Shown here piece by piece: positions 49,056 to 60,502 of a stretch of 64,000 bases of DNA (positions are counted from its first letter, which is position 1; each line of letters opens with the position of its first letter). Source of the stretch: Glycine soja (Eukaryota; Streptophyta; Magnoliopsida; Fabales; Fabaceae); NCBI RefSeq assembly GCF_004193775.1, contig NC_041021.1, positions 8,872,651-8,936,650 of the forward strand, written 5' to 3'. The translations under genes were made by a program, and so were the position numbers. Under the pieces are notes generated by a model that was given only the letters and a program-made list of their open reading frames with translations, did no database searches and was not told the origin of the DNA.

Positions 49056-50189
49056 ACAGTTGCATCTGCCTTGTCCATTTTCGATTTTCGGTATTTTTCC
49101 AATTTAATTTCGTTTATGGTATGAAGGGCCTTGTTTCTTAAAAATAAGATTAGAAATCTTTATTTTGTTCGATTTTCTTATTTTTGGCTTTTGAATCGTG
49201 TAAAATAGTGTCCAAATGACTGAGAACCGACCGAGTCTGCATATGAGTCGGGTTTGACCAGCTAGAGGTTGAAGATGATGAATAGTGTTAAATGGTGTCC
49301 AAATGGAGAACTGACCGGGTCTGCATATGAGCCGGGTTTGACCCGCTAGAGGTTGAAGATGATGAATAGTGTTAAAAAAATAATAAAAAATCCCATGTTT
49401 TGCGCTAGCTGGGTGTTGAACCCATGACTCATAGAATGTTATAGTATGTGCAGACTCGTTTTCATACCCTATATACTTATTCTGCTTTACAATTTATGGA
49501 ATTTTGATTTAACTTATGCATGGATATATTTTGGAAAATTTTATTCTATGCATATATATATATATATATGAAATCAAATGCATAATATTATGTTTCAATT
49601 ATAAAATTATATGAGAATCTTATTCATAATTATATTGTATCTTGATCTTGAAATGCATAATACAATTTATTCTCATATAATAAAGTTTTATGTCTAAGTG
49701 ATCTTTATAATTTTGATTAATTATGGATTAGCCACATCATCTATATTTTGATTAAAATTATATATTAAGTTGGTTAAAGATCATATAAGGAATTAGACAT
49801 AATATTGTAATTAATTGTACTTATATAATGAATTTTATCCCACAGAAATTTTTATTATATTTGTATAATTAATTGTGATAAAATGACATTATTTTTCATG
49901 GCTTACCCACAAACATCATGAGGTATGTATAATTTATCGATTATATCATAAAGTAAATATTTTCGATAAAAATTAAATTATTTTCATGTTGTCCCTATAA
50001 ATCATGAATTTAAGCATGTAATTTGATTATTCTATCATAAGGTTTAATTGTTTCTTATTGAATTAAAAATTTAGCGCACACGCAATTTTTATGTCACATG
50101 ATTCAAATATTATGGTATGTTTACATTGGTAAAAGATTCAATTAAGATTAGTATGCCTCAAATTTTGACATAAGCCTTTGAATTTTGCA
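49056..50189. other. Copia leader region
   Basis: Untranslated leader between primer-binding site and gag. It contains two near copies of a phrase with gagccgggtttgacc (49200-49370), a short tandem duplication of about 90 bp. No coding region. Confidence 0.5.
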
Positions 50190-51050
50190 GCTTCTCAAAC
50201 TATTAATTTTTCTGATATTCAATGTGATGTTCCCGAACTCAAAAGAGATAACTATAAGATATGGAAGGAGACAATTCTTCTATAATTGGGGTGGATGGAC
50301 ATAGACTATGCTATAAGTAAAGATGAACCACCTGTAATCACTGATGAAAGTAACCCAGCTGACGTTGCGCTATATGAGCGATGGGAGCGATCCAACCGGC
50401 TTAGCGTGATGTTCATTAAGACAAAAATCTCGGCTGGGATACGTGGTTTTGTTGACCAGCATGAAAAGGTCTGAGACTTATTTAAGGCCATTGATGACCA
50501 GTTCATCACTTCAGATAAGACTTTAGCAAACACCTTGATCATGAAGTTTTCTTCTTTTTGACTCACCAGTGTGAAAGGTGTGCGTAAGTACATCATGAAA
50601 ATGCGAGATATTTCAACTCAACTTAAGAAACTAGAGGTTGATATGTCTGAGTCCTTCCTAGTGCATTTTATTTTGAACACCCTTCCGCATGAATATGGGC
50701 CGTTTAAGATTTCCTACAATACACATAAAGATAAATGGTCTATCAATGAATTAATGACCATGTGTGTTCAGGAAGAAGAAAGGCTTGTAATGGAGATGGG
50801 TGAAAGTGCATTGCTGACTACTGCTTATGGGAAGAACAAAGCAACTAAGCCTCAAGCTAATCAGAAGGGGAATCGTAAAATACCACCTCAAACTGATATT
50901 AAGAAGGTGGCAAAGTGTTTCTTTTGCAAGAAGAAGAGACACATGAAGAAGAATTGCCCTGGATTCCAGAAATGGCTTGAGAAGAAAGGTAAATCAATCT
51001 CATTAGTATGTTATGAATCTAATATGGTTAGTGTTAATATTAACACCTGA
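50190..51050 (+). pseudogene. Copia gag (broken)
   Basis: Peptides NYKIWKETILL, GWMDIDYAI and RKYIMKMRDISTQLKKLEVD belong to the plant Copia gag (UBN2-type) domain. The zinc knuckle CFFCKKKRHMKKNC follows near 50917-50958. Gag would form the virus-like particle. In-frame stops at 50283, 50472 and 50559 break it, and two adjacent stops (51048-51053) lie where the protease begins. Confidence 0.8.
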
Positions 51051-51053
51051 TAG

Positions 51054-52844
51054 ATTGATTCTGGATCTACTATTCATATTGCAAATTCTTTACAGGGTAT
51101 GCAAAACCTAAGGAAACCAGTGGGAAGTGAGCAAAGCATTTTATTAGGCAATAAGCTAGGCTCACATGTGGAGGCCATTGGAACTTGCATTTTGACTTTA
51201 AGTAGTGACTTTATTTTAAAATTAGAAAGGACCTTTTATGTACTAAGTTTTTCCCAAAACTTGAATTCTATTTCAAGACTTGTATCGTTTGGATATTCCT
51301 TTAATTTCAAAGACACATCATTTGAGTTATTTTATAATTCTGAATGTGTTGGGAATGATATCTTGTTTGATGGTCTTTATCTTATTGGTTTACAAAATAG
51401 TGCCACTTATAGTTCAATGCATGTTCAAACTGGTCTTAAAAGGTGTAATATTAATAAGAATTCCTTTATGTTATGGCGCCGGAGATTAGGACATATCTCC
51501 ATTGAGATGATTAAAAGGTTAGTGAAAGATGGGGTACTCAATACTCTAGATTTTGTTGACTTTAAGACTTGTGTGGACTGCATTAAGGGTAAGCAGACTA
51601 ACATGTCTAAGAAAGGTGTTAACAGGAGTTCAAACATATTAGAAATAATTCATACTGATATTTGTTGTCCAGATATGGATGCACGTGGTCAGAAATATTT
51701 TATCACCTTTATAAATGATTATTCACGATATATGAATGTTTATTTGCTTCATAACAAATATGAAACAATGGATGCCTTCAAAGTCTTTAAGGCTGAAGTT
51801 GAGAACCAATGTGGCAAGCAAATAAAAATAGTGAGATCAGATAGAGGTGGAGAATACTATTGCAGATATACTGAGAATGGACAAGCACCTGGTCCCTTTG
51901 CAAAGTTTCTTCAAGAACATGAGATTATTGCCCAATACACTATGTCTGGTTCTCCAAATCAGAATGGTGTGGTAAAAAGAAGAAACAGGACATTATTGGA
52001 CATGGTGCGAAGTATGCTTAGCAACTCCAATCTTCCTAAATCCTTATGGGCTGAAGCACTAAAGACGGTAGTGTATATATTAAATCGTGTTCCAACCAAG
52101 GTTGTCCCAAAGACACCTTTTAAGTTGTTTAAAGGTTGGAAATCGAGTTTGAAACATATGCGCATTTGGGGTTGTCCGTCTGAGGTGAGAATATATAACC
52201 CACAAGAGAAGAAACTTGACCCGAGGACCATTAGTGGGTATTTCATTGGATATGTCGAAAGGTCTAAAGGTTATAGGTTTTATTGTCCACATCATATTAT
52301 TAGGATTTTGGAATCAAGAAATGTTAAATTTATTGAAAATGATTTGATCAGTGGGAGTGATCAATTGAGGGACTTAGGTTCTGAAATTGATTATATAGAG
52401 TCTCAACCTTTCACATCAAATGAAAGATTGGTTGTAATTCATACCCCTCAAGTTCAAAGGGATGATGAACAACACATGATTGGCATTCCACAAACTGTTG
52501 TTGATAATCTAATAGATCAAGTTGATCATCAAATTCATGAAAATGATGAACAACCAGTTGAACAACATGATCCCCAAGAAAATGTTGATGCAACATTAAG
52601 GAGATCTACTAAAGTAAGAAGATCAACTATTCCTAGTGATTATATTGTATATTTGCAAGAATCTAACTATAATATTGGAGCTGAAAATGATTCTAAAACT
52701 TTTGATCAAGCCATGAGTTGTAAAGAGTCAAATTTATGGTATGATGCCATGAAGGATAAGATGAATTCCATGCAGAGTAACAATGTTTGGAACCTTGTAG
52801 AGATGCCTAATGGGTGTTGGATCAAGTGGCCTCGGAATAATTAA
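51054..52844 (+). pseudogene. Copia protease and integrase region (broken, truncated)
   Basis: After two stops the frame reads IDSGSTIHIANS, the aspartic protease D-S-G motif. A GAG-pre-integrase zinc-binding segment follows (LWRRRLGHISIEMIKRL, CVDCIKGKQT), then the integrase core with HTDIC, FINDYSRY and RSDRGGEYYC. The usual catalytic Glu in the N-G-V-x-E-R-R-N motif is Lys here (codon 51975-51977), so the integrase would be inactive. After about 52814 the frame runs into foreign LTR sequence and stops at 52842-52844. The RT domain is missing. Confidence 0.85.
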
Positions 52845-54303
52845 GAAGGGGGGTTGAATTAATTATTAATGTATCTTGACTAATTAAAATTTATTCTTCT
52901 TAATATTACTAGATTCAATTAGGCTTTACAGCAAAAAAGTAAAGAGTGTAGGAAAGAAGAAAGCAAACATAAGATTTATACTGATTCGGCAACAACCCGT
53001 GTCTACATCCAGTCCCCAAGAAACCACCGATTCTTGAGATTTCCTTTAATCTTGTAAAATTCTTTACAAACAAAGATCCACAAGGGATATATCCTCCCTT
53101 GTTCTCTTTGAAACACCAAGTGAATGTACGCTCCACTTAAACTGATCCACAAGAGATGTACCCTCCCTTGTTCTCAATATTACAACCCAAGTAGATGTAC
53201 GCTCTACTTGTACCACAAAGGATGTACGCTCTACTTGTACCACAAAGGATGTACGCTCCAATGTGTTAAGACAAAGAATTCTTAGACGGTTAGTCCCTTG
53301 AATCTTTGTAAGGAGAAACAAAATATATCTCAGGCGGTTAATCCTTTGAAATCTTTTGTTCAGAGGGAGGATGAACAATCAAAAGAATTCTCAGACGATT
53401 AGTTCTTTGAATTCTTTTGGCAAGAGGGAGAAAGAAAGAATCAAAAAAATTCTCAGACGATTAGTTCTTTGAATTCTTTTGGCAAGAGGGAGAAAGAAAG
53501 AAAAGATAGCACACTTTTATTTTCTGCAGAATTTCCACTTGTAGAAAAAACAAAGTTTTGAAACCGAAGTTTAGAAAGCTTTTTGGCAAGATTTTTTGCA
53601 AAGAGAAACAATGGGCAATGGTAAGAAAAGATTTGAAAGAGATATGTGTTTTTTTGGATGCTTGTAAAATGCGTGTCAAGATCTTGCTTTTATAGACTAT
53701 TCATGTCTGATCAAAAAACCATTGGAAGAGTTATGTCTTTTGAGAAAATCATGTTAAGAGTTATAACTCTTAACTTTTTCTTCAAAAGTATTCACTGGTA
53801 ATCGATTACCACAATGGTGTAATCGATTACACAATGTATTTTGTGAAAAGTTGACTATTCACAATTGGATTTGAATTCCAACGTTCAGATTCACTTGTAA
53901 TTGATTACTAATATAGTGTAATCGATTATACTATTTGAAAATCATTTTGGAACGTTACAAATCATTTGAAAACATTTTCAAAACCAATCTGGTCACTAAT
54001 AATCGATTACTGCCAACTGGTAATCGATTACCAGAAAGTAATCACTCTGGTAACTTTAGAAAATTTGAGAAAATTCTTTTGTAAAACAAAACTGTGCTAT
54101 TTGATTTTTGAAAAAAAATCTTTTAATACTTATCTTATATGAAGTCTTGACTTGTTGCTTCTTCATTTCTTCTCTTGAATTTTAATCTTGGATTGAATTC
54201 TTGATGTTTGATCTTGAAGTCTTGAATCAATCTTGAATCAATCACTTGGGCTTTTGGCATCATCAAAATTGTTTGGTTCATCATCATGAAGCTTGCTTCT
54301 ACA
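52815..54303 (-). mobile_element. LTR of a SIRE/Copia-like element inserted in the Copia pol gene
   Basis: Starts TGTTGGATCAAGTGGCC and ends GCTTCTACA, giving TG...CA ends over 1489 bp. The start region with aagaaggggggttgaatta and the end cttctaca match the design of the LTR at 57100-58184, but the sequence is a different subfamily. It contains tandem repeats of gatgtacgctctacttgtac (53190-53260) and of a unit of about 58 bp with ctcagacgattagttctttg (53388-53500), and six copies of a motif close to GTAATCGATTAC. No internal coding region accompanies it, so it is a solo or orphan LTR. Flanks share only TGGG. Confidence 0.65.
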
Positions 54304-54766
54304 TGGGAGTGATCAATTGAGGGACTTAGGTTCTGAAATTGATTATACAGAGTCTCAACCTTCCACATCAAATGAAAGATTGGTTGTAATTCATACCCCT
54401 CAAGTTCAAAGGGATGATGAACAACACATGATTGGCATTCCACAAACTGTTGTTGATAATCTAGTAGATCAAGTTGATCATCAAATTCATGAAAATGATG
54501 AACAACCAGTTGAACAACATGATCCCCAAGAAAATGTTGATGCAACATTAAGGAGGTCTACTAAAGTAAGAAAATCAGCTATTCCTAGTGATTATATTGC
54601 ATATTTGCAAGAATCTAACTATAATATTGGAGCTGAAAATGATTCTGAAACTTTTGATCAAGCCATAAGTTGTAAAAAGTCAAATTTATGGTATGATGCC
54701 ATGAAGGATGAGATGAATTCCATGCAGAGTAACAATGTTTGGAACCTTGTAGAGATGTCTAATGGA
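54304..54766 (+). repeat. 463-bp direct repeat of the Copia integrase C-terminal region
   Basis: Repeats 52352-52814 with about thirteen differences, so the LTR is bracketed by two copies of the same piece of the host Copia element. The open frame 54293-54796 is only this duplicated fragment. Confidence 0.85.
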
Positions 54767-54810
54767 TGTTGGATCAAGTGGCCTCGGAATAATTAATAAG
54801 GGGGACTAAG
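54767..54810 (-). mobile_element. Truncated second copy of the LTR edge
   Basis: After the 463-bp repeat the sequence again reads TGTTGGATCAAGTGGCC and aataattaataaggggg, like the LTR start at 52815, then diverges. It shows that the duplication included the LTR junction. Confidence 0.65.
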
Positions 54811-54925
54811 GGTTGGAGTGTTTCAGAAATGTGAGAGCTGAAATGTTTCGGAAACGTGAGGGCTGGAGTATTTAAAATTTTCACATGCAATACAAAGATG
54901 GTTGTGGGTAAAACCGTCTTTAAAC
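54811..54925. mobile_element. CACTA-like remnant, left part
   Basis: Contains gatggttgtgggtaaaaccgtcttta, with the aaaaccgtc motif found again, inverted, after the hAT insertion (agacggttttcac and gtaaaactgtcg). The left CACTA terminus itself is not clear. Confidence 0.4.
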
Positions 54926-55432
54926 TAGACATGACAATGGGGCGGGGCGGGTATCTGGGTATTGTCTCCCCACTCGCCGGTATCTCCAATCTCGTCTCAT
55001 ACACCATTCAAATTAGAAAAATACTTTTTTTTGTAAAAAATTTTAAAAATTTAATTTTAGAAAAAATAGATTGATTGTTAAACATTTATTTTTTACTACT
55101 TATATATCAATAAATTTATTGTAGCACGTGTGTCTACAAAAATAGTTAAGAAAATAATATTAAATTATGTAAAAATTCTAAAATAAAATTAACTAGTAAT
55201 AAAAATTATGTCTTTTGATTAAATTATGCAAAAATTCTAAAGATTTTAAGTGGCGGGGCGGGTTCGGGTTCGGGACGGGTCTAATAATCTCATACCCGTA
55301 CCCGTACTCGACTTTTGATTATCAGGGAAAACCCGAACCCGAACTCATACCCGGTCAACTCGGGTATTACCCGTCAAAGTCGGGACGAATTCGGGCGGGT
55401 ACCCACAGGTACGGGTTTTCTTGCCATGTCTA
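54926..55432. mobile_element. hAT-type MITE, copy 2
   Basis: 507 bp with ends TAGACATGACAA and TTGCCATGTCTA (one mismatch) and an 8-bp target duplication ctttaaac/ctttaaag. GC-rich ends and an AT-rich middle are closely similar to copy 1 at 11538, but this copy is shorter. It is non-coding. It is inserted inside CACTA-like sequence. Confidence 0.8.
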
Positions 55433-55625
55433 CTTTAAAGTCATGTTGTCTTAGACGGTTTTCACTAAAATTGTTTTAAATTTGAGTGTCTTTACAACGG
55501 TTTTTGGTAAAACTGTCGTTAGCACGTCCCTTTATTTACGAAAATGCAACCAAATTTTTTTTAAAGATGGTTTTGACAAAATCATCATTGTTCTAGCGTC
55601 ATAAAATATTATGTTTTTAGTAGTG
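55433..55625. mobile_element. CACTA-like remnant, right end
   Basis: Carries repeated acggttttg/gtaaaactgtc subterminal motifs and ends in ATGTTTTTAGTAGTG, a CACTA-type terminus. No transposase. Confidence 0.55.
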
Positions 55626-56032
55626 AAATTAGAAAAACCTTGTATATTTTTATTAGGCTTAAATATACTGGAGATCCCTGAAATATATTTGAATTTCGCA
55701 ACTAATTCTTGAAAAAAATTTGCTTCTCGTTGGGTTCCTAAAATTTCAAAAGTTTTGTAGGAGATCCCTATCGTTAGTTTTTGTCCAAAACGTAATGATG
55801 TGTCCATTAGTTGGATACATCAACGATACACATACGAAACCATGTCACACGTCCAAATGCGTGAACTACATCGTCGACAACGATGACTCCTCCTCCTCTG
55901 CCACTCTCCTCGCCACAATCACTAGCTTCCTCACCTCCCCCTCCTTCCATAACTCCACCGACACCATATTCCCTTCCTACCTCCCCCCCCCCCCTCTCCT
56001 CAGTTGGTTCTCTGCCACCATTACTCCCCCAT
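55626..56032. other. Unassigned; possible captured fragment
   Basis: A short block with ttaggcttaaatatactgga and ggagatccctgaaa resembles ends of small legume transposons. From about 55870 a plus frame encodes VDNDDSSSSATLLATITSFL and continues into a C14 run. It looks like a piece of a host coding exon, but I cannot name it. Confidence 0.3.
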
Positions 56033-57099
56033 TGATAACTGCTAAATATGAGTTGTGATAATGAAAATAGAGTGAAAATATCTTTAAAAATGATTATTTA
56101 GTAGTTATTCACGCTTAATTGTTAAGAATTGATGTTTTTACTATTCATGGCTTGCAGATATAAAAATGAGGGATTAAAAGTCCAAAAGATGAAGAAAATC
56201 AGCAAAAAGTTGAAGAAAGGTCCATCCCAAGACGCGTTCAGCGTGAAAACAAGCATTGGCGCTAAGCAAGGAAGAGGCGCGCTCTGCGTGAATACAAGTA
56301 CACACGCTAAGCGAGCAAAGCACACAAAGCGCAAGCACGCAAGCCCAAGTCCACTCCTACAATTATAAAAAGAAAGTCAAGCCAAGGACACACCGAGTCT
56401 TAGAGCACTCTAATATACATCTAAAGTCTGAGAACTCTCCTTTAGGAAATTCTTTCTTCTCTCTCATCATTTTCTATTCCCTTTTTTCATCCCTTCTCTT
56501 CCATCAGTTTCTAAACCCTTTTTCAAGTGTAAGGCCTCTTATGGCTATGAGAGGCTAAACCATCGGTTAGGGCCTGGCAGGCCTAAAAAGCCAAAAGATG
56601 TATTGTATACTTCATATTTATCAATGCAACAAGTGTTTTCTTTCCTATTATCCTTTCTTACTTTTAATTTCATGCATCATTCATCCTTGCATTATTTTTG
56701 GGGTTAAATGCTCGACAGAGGGTAATCCTTAATAGGAAAACAAGGAAGGTTTTGCATGCATCATTTTTAGGAATTAGTCGCTCGACAGAGGGTAATTTCT
56801 AATAGAATTAAAAGGAAGGGGTACCTTAATAAAATCATTGCTAGACATATTGCATTATGCCCATGCATCAAAGCAAATCTAGAATTAGAACTTCATGCAT
56901 TTCATCTATTGAATTTTTGCAAAGACATTTGGGAGATAGATAGGTAAAATAGGCTTGTCATCATGAGACATCAGGGATAAGTAATATAATAAAGAAAAAT
57001 AAAAAATAATACATCTTAGGCAAATAAGGCATGTTAAATCCTAACATTCTCATCTCATTGAATTCCCTATTAATTCTTTTGTCTTTTATTATTTCCTTT
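56033..57099 (+). mobile_element. Ty3/gypsy-like LTR (partial)
   Basis: Starts TGATAACTGCTAAATATGAG. It contains GC-rich gcgctaagc/cacgctaagcg phrases typical of soybean gypsy LTRs, a TATA-like attataaaaag at about 56363, and a duplicated phrase gctcgacagagggtaat (near 56710 and 56770). A young Copia element is inserted at 57100 after ccttt, so the rest lies beyond the window. Family call is by recalled phrases. Confidence 0.5.
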
Positions 57100-58184
57100 T
57101 GTTAGACAAATGGCCTAAGTTATCTTAAGAAGGGGGGTTGAATTAAGATAACAAGAACTATTTCCCAATTTAAAATTCCGCTCTCTCTTTTTAGATTAAC
57201 AATGCACCCTTAACATGAATTACTCAAAAGATAATTCAGAATAAACTTCTTTAAAGACAAAAGATAAATAGCAATAAATAAAAGAAGTTTAAGGGAAGAG
57301 AGAAATGCAAACTTGATTTATACTGGTTCGGTCACTTCCTGTGCCTACGTCCAGTCCTCAAGCAACCCACTTGAGATTTTCCACTCTCTTTGTAAAATCC
57401 TTTTACAAAGTCTGAATCACACAGGGACAACCCTTCCCTTGTGTTCAGGAATCCTTTACAACAAGAGACCATCGGTCTCTTAACCCTTTTTCAGAAGTAA
57501 AAAGAAAAGAAGAAGAAATCTCTCTTGAAAGAGACAGATTGTACAATGAAGATCAATCACAATTCCTTATTTGAATATGCAAGTGTTTGACCAAGGAATT
57601 CTTTGAGAGGATAAGACATTTCAATTTAGAAAAACTCTCTTAATCTTTTGAGAGGATAAAACTTTTTGGGCAATCAAAAACTCTCTCTGAATTCGTGTTT
57701 CCAAGTCACATATAAATAGACCTTTGATGGCCATTCATAAACCATTTGAATAGATGTGACTCTTGAAAATTATTTTCTGAAAATCTCCTCTGGTAATCGA
57801 TTACAATAATTGTGTAATCGATTACAGGCTTTAATATTTGAATTAAAACGTTTATTAACTGCTGGTAATCGATTACCAATATGGTGTAATCGATTACACA
57901 GTCTAAAATTTGAATTCAAATATTTAGTAGCTGTTGTAAACCATTTTTGGCCACTGGTAATCGATTACATCCTCTGGTAATCGATTACCAGAGAGTAAAT
58001 CTCTTGAAAAACACTTTTTAACTCAAATTACTTGGCCAAACCTTTTGCTAAATCAATTAGGAATTCCCTTCCTAAAATACTAGTGATCATCTTGATGTTG
58101 TGGCTTGTATTCTTGAATCATTTGCATCATTTGAATCAAATCATCATGATCATCATCAAAACATCAAAGTCATTAGCTTCTACA
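57100..58184 (-). repeat. 3' LTR of the minus-strand Copia element
   Basis: 1085 bp from TGTTAGACAAATGG to CTTCTACA, directly followed by the polypurine tract (tctcccccttttt in plus sense). It holds six GTAATCGATTAC-type palindromes between about 57790 and 57990. It matches the right-hand LTR. Confidence 0.85.
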
Positions 58185-58200
58185 ATCTCCCCCTTTTTGA
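58185..58200 (-). other. Polypurine tract
   Basis: On the minus strand, TCAAAAAGGGGGAGAT abuts the LTR, the normal site priming plus-strand DNA synthesis. A second, near-identical tract with the same cttctaca flank lies at about 58361-58385. Confidence 0.75.
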
Positions 58201-58810
58201 TGATGACAATATAAGTCCTGAAATCAAGATTCAAGCAAACAATGTATATATATAAAATTTGCGTTTAATCCCCCTATGTTTTGGAATTGATGATCACTTG
58301 ATTTCTAACTTTTATCACTTGTTTCTAAGCTTTTTGATCATCATCAAAACACCAAAGATCTTCTACAATCTCCCCCTTTTTGATGATGACAATCCCTGAA
58401 ATCAAGACAAGCTATATACAAGATGATAGCACGTTCACACAACTCTTACTCCCCCTATCTTTTGGCATGTATGCCTAACTTAACTTAATGATAAATTTCT
58501 AATTGATAATTGATTTCTAACCCAATTTCTCTCAAGTTCTCTCCCCCTTTGGCAACATCAAAAAGACAAAGTGCATGGGAATCAAATCAGACAGATCAAT
58601 ATCAAAGTATAAAGCATAACCAATCAAACTCACAAATAAGACACTATCAAACCAGAATCCAAACAATTTAAAACCAAAATCACAGAGTATCAAAGCACAA
58701 AAAGTCTGAAATCCAAATACTACAAGATAAATAAAGTACTGAACATAATGATCTAAGTAGCATAGCCAAAATACATGGCTTAAAAGAGACATATAATTAA
58801 AAACTAAAAT
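58201..58810. other. Retroelement 3' untranslated region
   Basis: Contains the duplicated polypurine tract block (58334-58410) and other pyrimidine runs such as ctcccccttt at 58541. No coding region is supported. A minus frame at 58532-58792 has no domain. Confidence 0.5.
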
Positions 58811-59944
58811 CTAAGAAGGTGGAGGTGGCGGTGGAAGATCGAAACTCTGACGAATGTAACCTACATCCTCTTCAAGCTGTGTGAGGCGAATATCCATGCC
58901 GGCAAAGCGTGTATCCAATGAGTCAAAACGTTCACCAACATAAGAACGAAGACCTCGTAATTCGGTAAGGATTTCATTCAAGAGTGCTGAATCTTCACGC
59001 TGAGAAAGAGGTGAAGGAGTACGCTCATCTTGAGGAGAGAGTGCGTCTTTCTTCAGCCATTGACCATTCCGATCTTTACGGTACCCAAAGGAAGTCACGA
59101 CACCAGCACCAATTGCAAAGGAACGCTTGACTTGAACAAATGGTTCATCATCAAGTGGAATTTGAAAATGACGCAAAAACAGAGTAATCAATTGAGGGTA
59201 AGGGAGAGGTGCATTGGCCCGTAATGCCTTAAGCATTCGGTACCGAACCAAATGGGCCCAGATCTGACGACCGGTAAGAAAAGCCCACATCAGAATCAAA
59301 TCCTCCTCAGAGGCTTGGGCCAAATTTGAAGACCGGGGAAGCAAAATTCTAACAATTATATAGTGCATGATGCGATTATCAAATGTTAATGACCCGGCCA
59401 GCAATCTACCGGTCATTTCAGCCTGATCATTGCAGACCATACGGCGAGCATCATGACTTGAATAATCAAATTTCCAGTCATCAACAATGGTGCCCTCAAA
59501 AGGTGCACCTTGACTGGGTAAATGAGTCAAAGAAAAGAACAATGTCTGATCAATGACCATAGGAATACCATGCACCTCAGAGATAATAATGCCATCCTAA
59601 ATTTTTAAATTGCAGTAGAAGACCTTTACAAGTTCAGGATAATATGGCAATTTTAATGACATGAAATTAACAAGGCCAGAATTTTGAAACACTTGATAGC
59701 AATCAAACGTTTCATCATTAAAGAATTCGACGTCTAGATACTTAGGGTCTAAGATGATTCTAGAAGAAAACTGAGAAAGGTACCGTAGACGCTGATCATC
59801 GGATGAAAACAATGTAGATGATCTTGGAGATGACAAAGAAGGATGAATAGGTGTTGTGGATGCTTCAGAGGGTCCGTGGCGGTGATGGGCAGCAGCAGCG
59901 GCGGTGGAGGATGATCCCTTTCTCTTCTTCGATGGCTCTGCCAT
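58811..59944 (-). pseudogene. Extra retroelement ORF in env-like position (broken by one stop)
   Basis: Downstream of RNase H on the same strand, an ATG at 59944 opens MAEPSKKRKGSSSTAAAAA, a basic, low-complexity start. A globular part follows with LDPKYLDVEFFNDETFDCYQ and ARRMVCNDQAEMTGRLLAGS, resembling the 'putative plant transposon protein' domain (Transposase_32 type) common in legume retroelements. The C-terminus has a heptad-like coiled coil (LNEILTELRGLRSYVGERF) and ends in prolines. A single TAG at 59597-59599 splits an otherwise open frame of about 378 codons. No signal peptide or membrane segment is evident, so despite its env-like location it does not look like an envelope glycoprotein. 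Function unknown. Confidence 0.65.
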
Positions 59945-60130
59945 TTGATGAAGTTTTAGTGGATTTTAATTGGTGAAAGTGAAAGAGGAGTGAAAAAGAG
60001 GAAGATTGGGCTTTACGGGACGTGATTTGGTGAAGAATAGAGTGAGATTCGAAGATTTGAAGTTTTAGGTATGGAGGAGACGTGACTGGAAGCTGTGGCT
60101 GCGCAGCAGCTCTGATTTCATGCATATTTA

Positions 60131-60290
60131 TAAACGAGGAAGAATTGTTATCGATTACAAGGCTTGGTAATCGATTACAAGAGTAATGAGCCTTCTGGTA
60201 ATCGATTACAGGATGTTGTAATCGATTACAGGCTGTCTGTTCTTGTGTAATCGATTACAATGGATGGTAATCGATTACCAGAACATAACT
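60131..60290. repeat. Cluster of GTAATCGATTAC palindromes
   Basis: Six copies of a motif close to GTAATCGATTAC in about 150 bp, upstream of the extra ORF. The same motif clusters in both LTR families of this region (57790-57990 and 53800-54040). Confidence 0.9.
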
Positions 60291-60502
60291 TAGGCTAGTT
60301 TCTTAAAAAAATATCTATGTCTATTCTAAACACATCTAATATGATTAATCATTACTACTAATGCACTTAAATCAATTATTCAACTATAAAACACATAGGA
60401 ATACATAAATTCTATCATAATAACAAGAATTAAACAAAATCAATCAAAGTAACATATAAACAATCAATCATAAGAGAAAATTAATCAATCAATCATAAAA
60501 CT
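60291..60502. other. Spacer between RNase H and the extra ORF
   Basis: AT-rich, non-coding. Confidence 0.4.

Larger units (their letters stand above)
48732..52814 (+). mobile_element. Truncated Copia retrotransposon (LTR, gag, protease, integrase)
   Basis: A leader with a TATA-like TATATAATA (48819-48829) is followed by a primer-binding site (49043), then gag, protease and integrase in plus orientation. Reverse transcriptase and RNase H are missing: the frame is cut at 52815 by the LTR of another element. The 5' limit is approximate, as I could not fix the LTR start. Gene order protease-integrase before RT marks it as Ty1/copia. Confidence 0.75.

Noticed and set aside
58811..59944. Retroviral envelope gene
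   Set aside because: Position fits an env-like ORF, but no signal peptide, transmembrane span or fusion-like hydrophobic region is visible.
59865..60125. Separate 86-codon gene on the minus strand
   Set aside because: Different frame from the extra retroelement ORF and lies in its leader; no domain.
53801..60290. GTAATCGATTAC clusters as a CRISPR array
   Set aside because: Copies are irregularly spaced, palindromic, located in plant retroelements, and no cas-like genes exist in this eukaryotic window.
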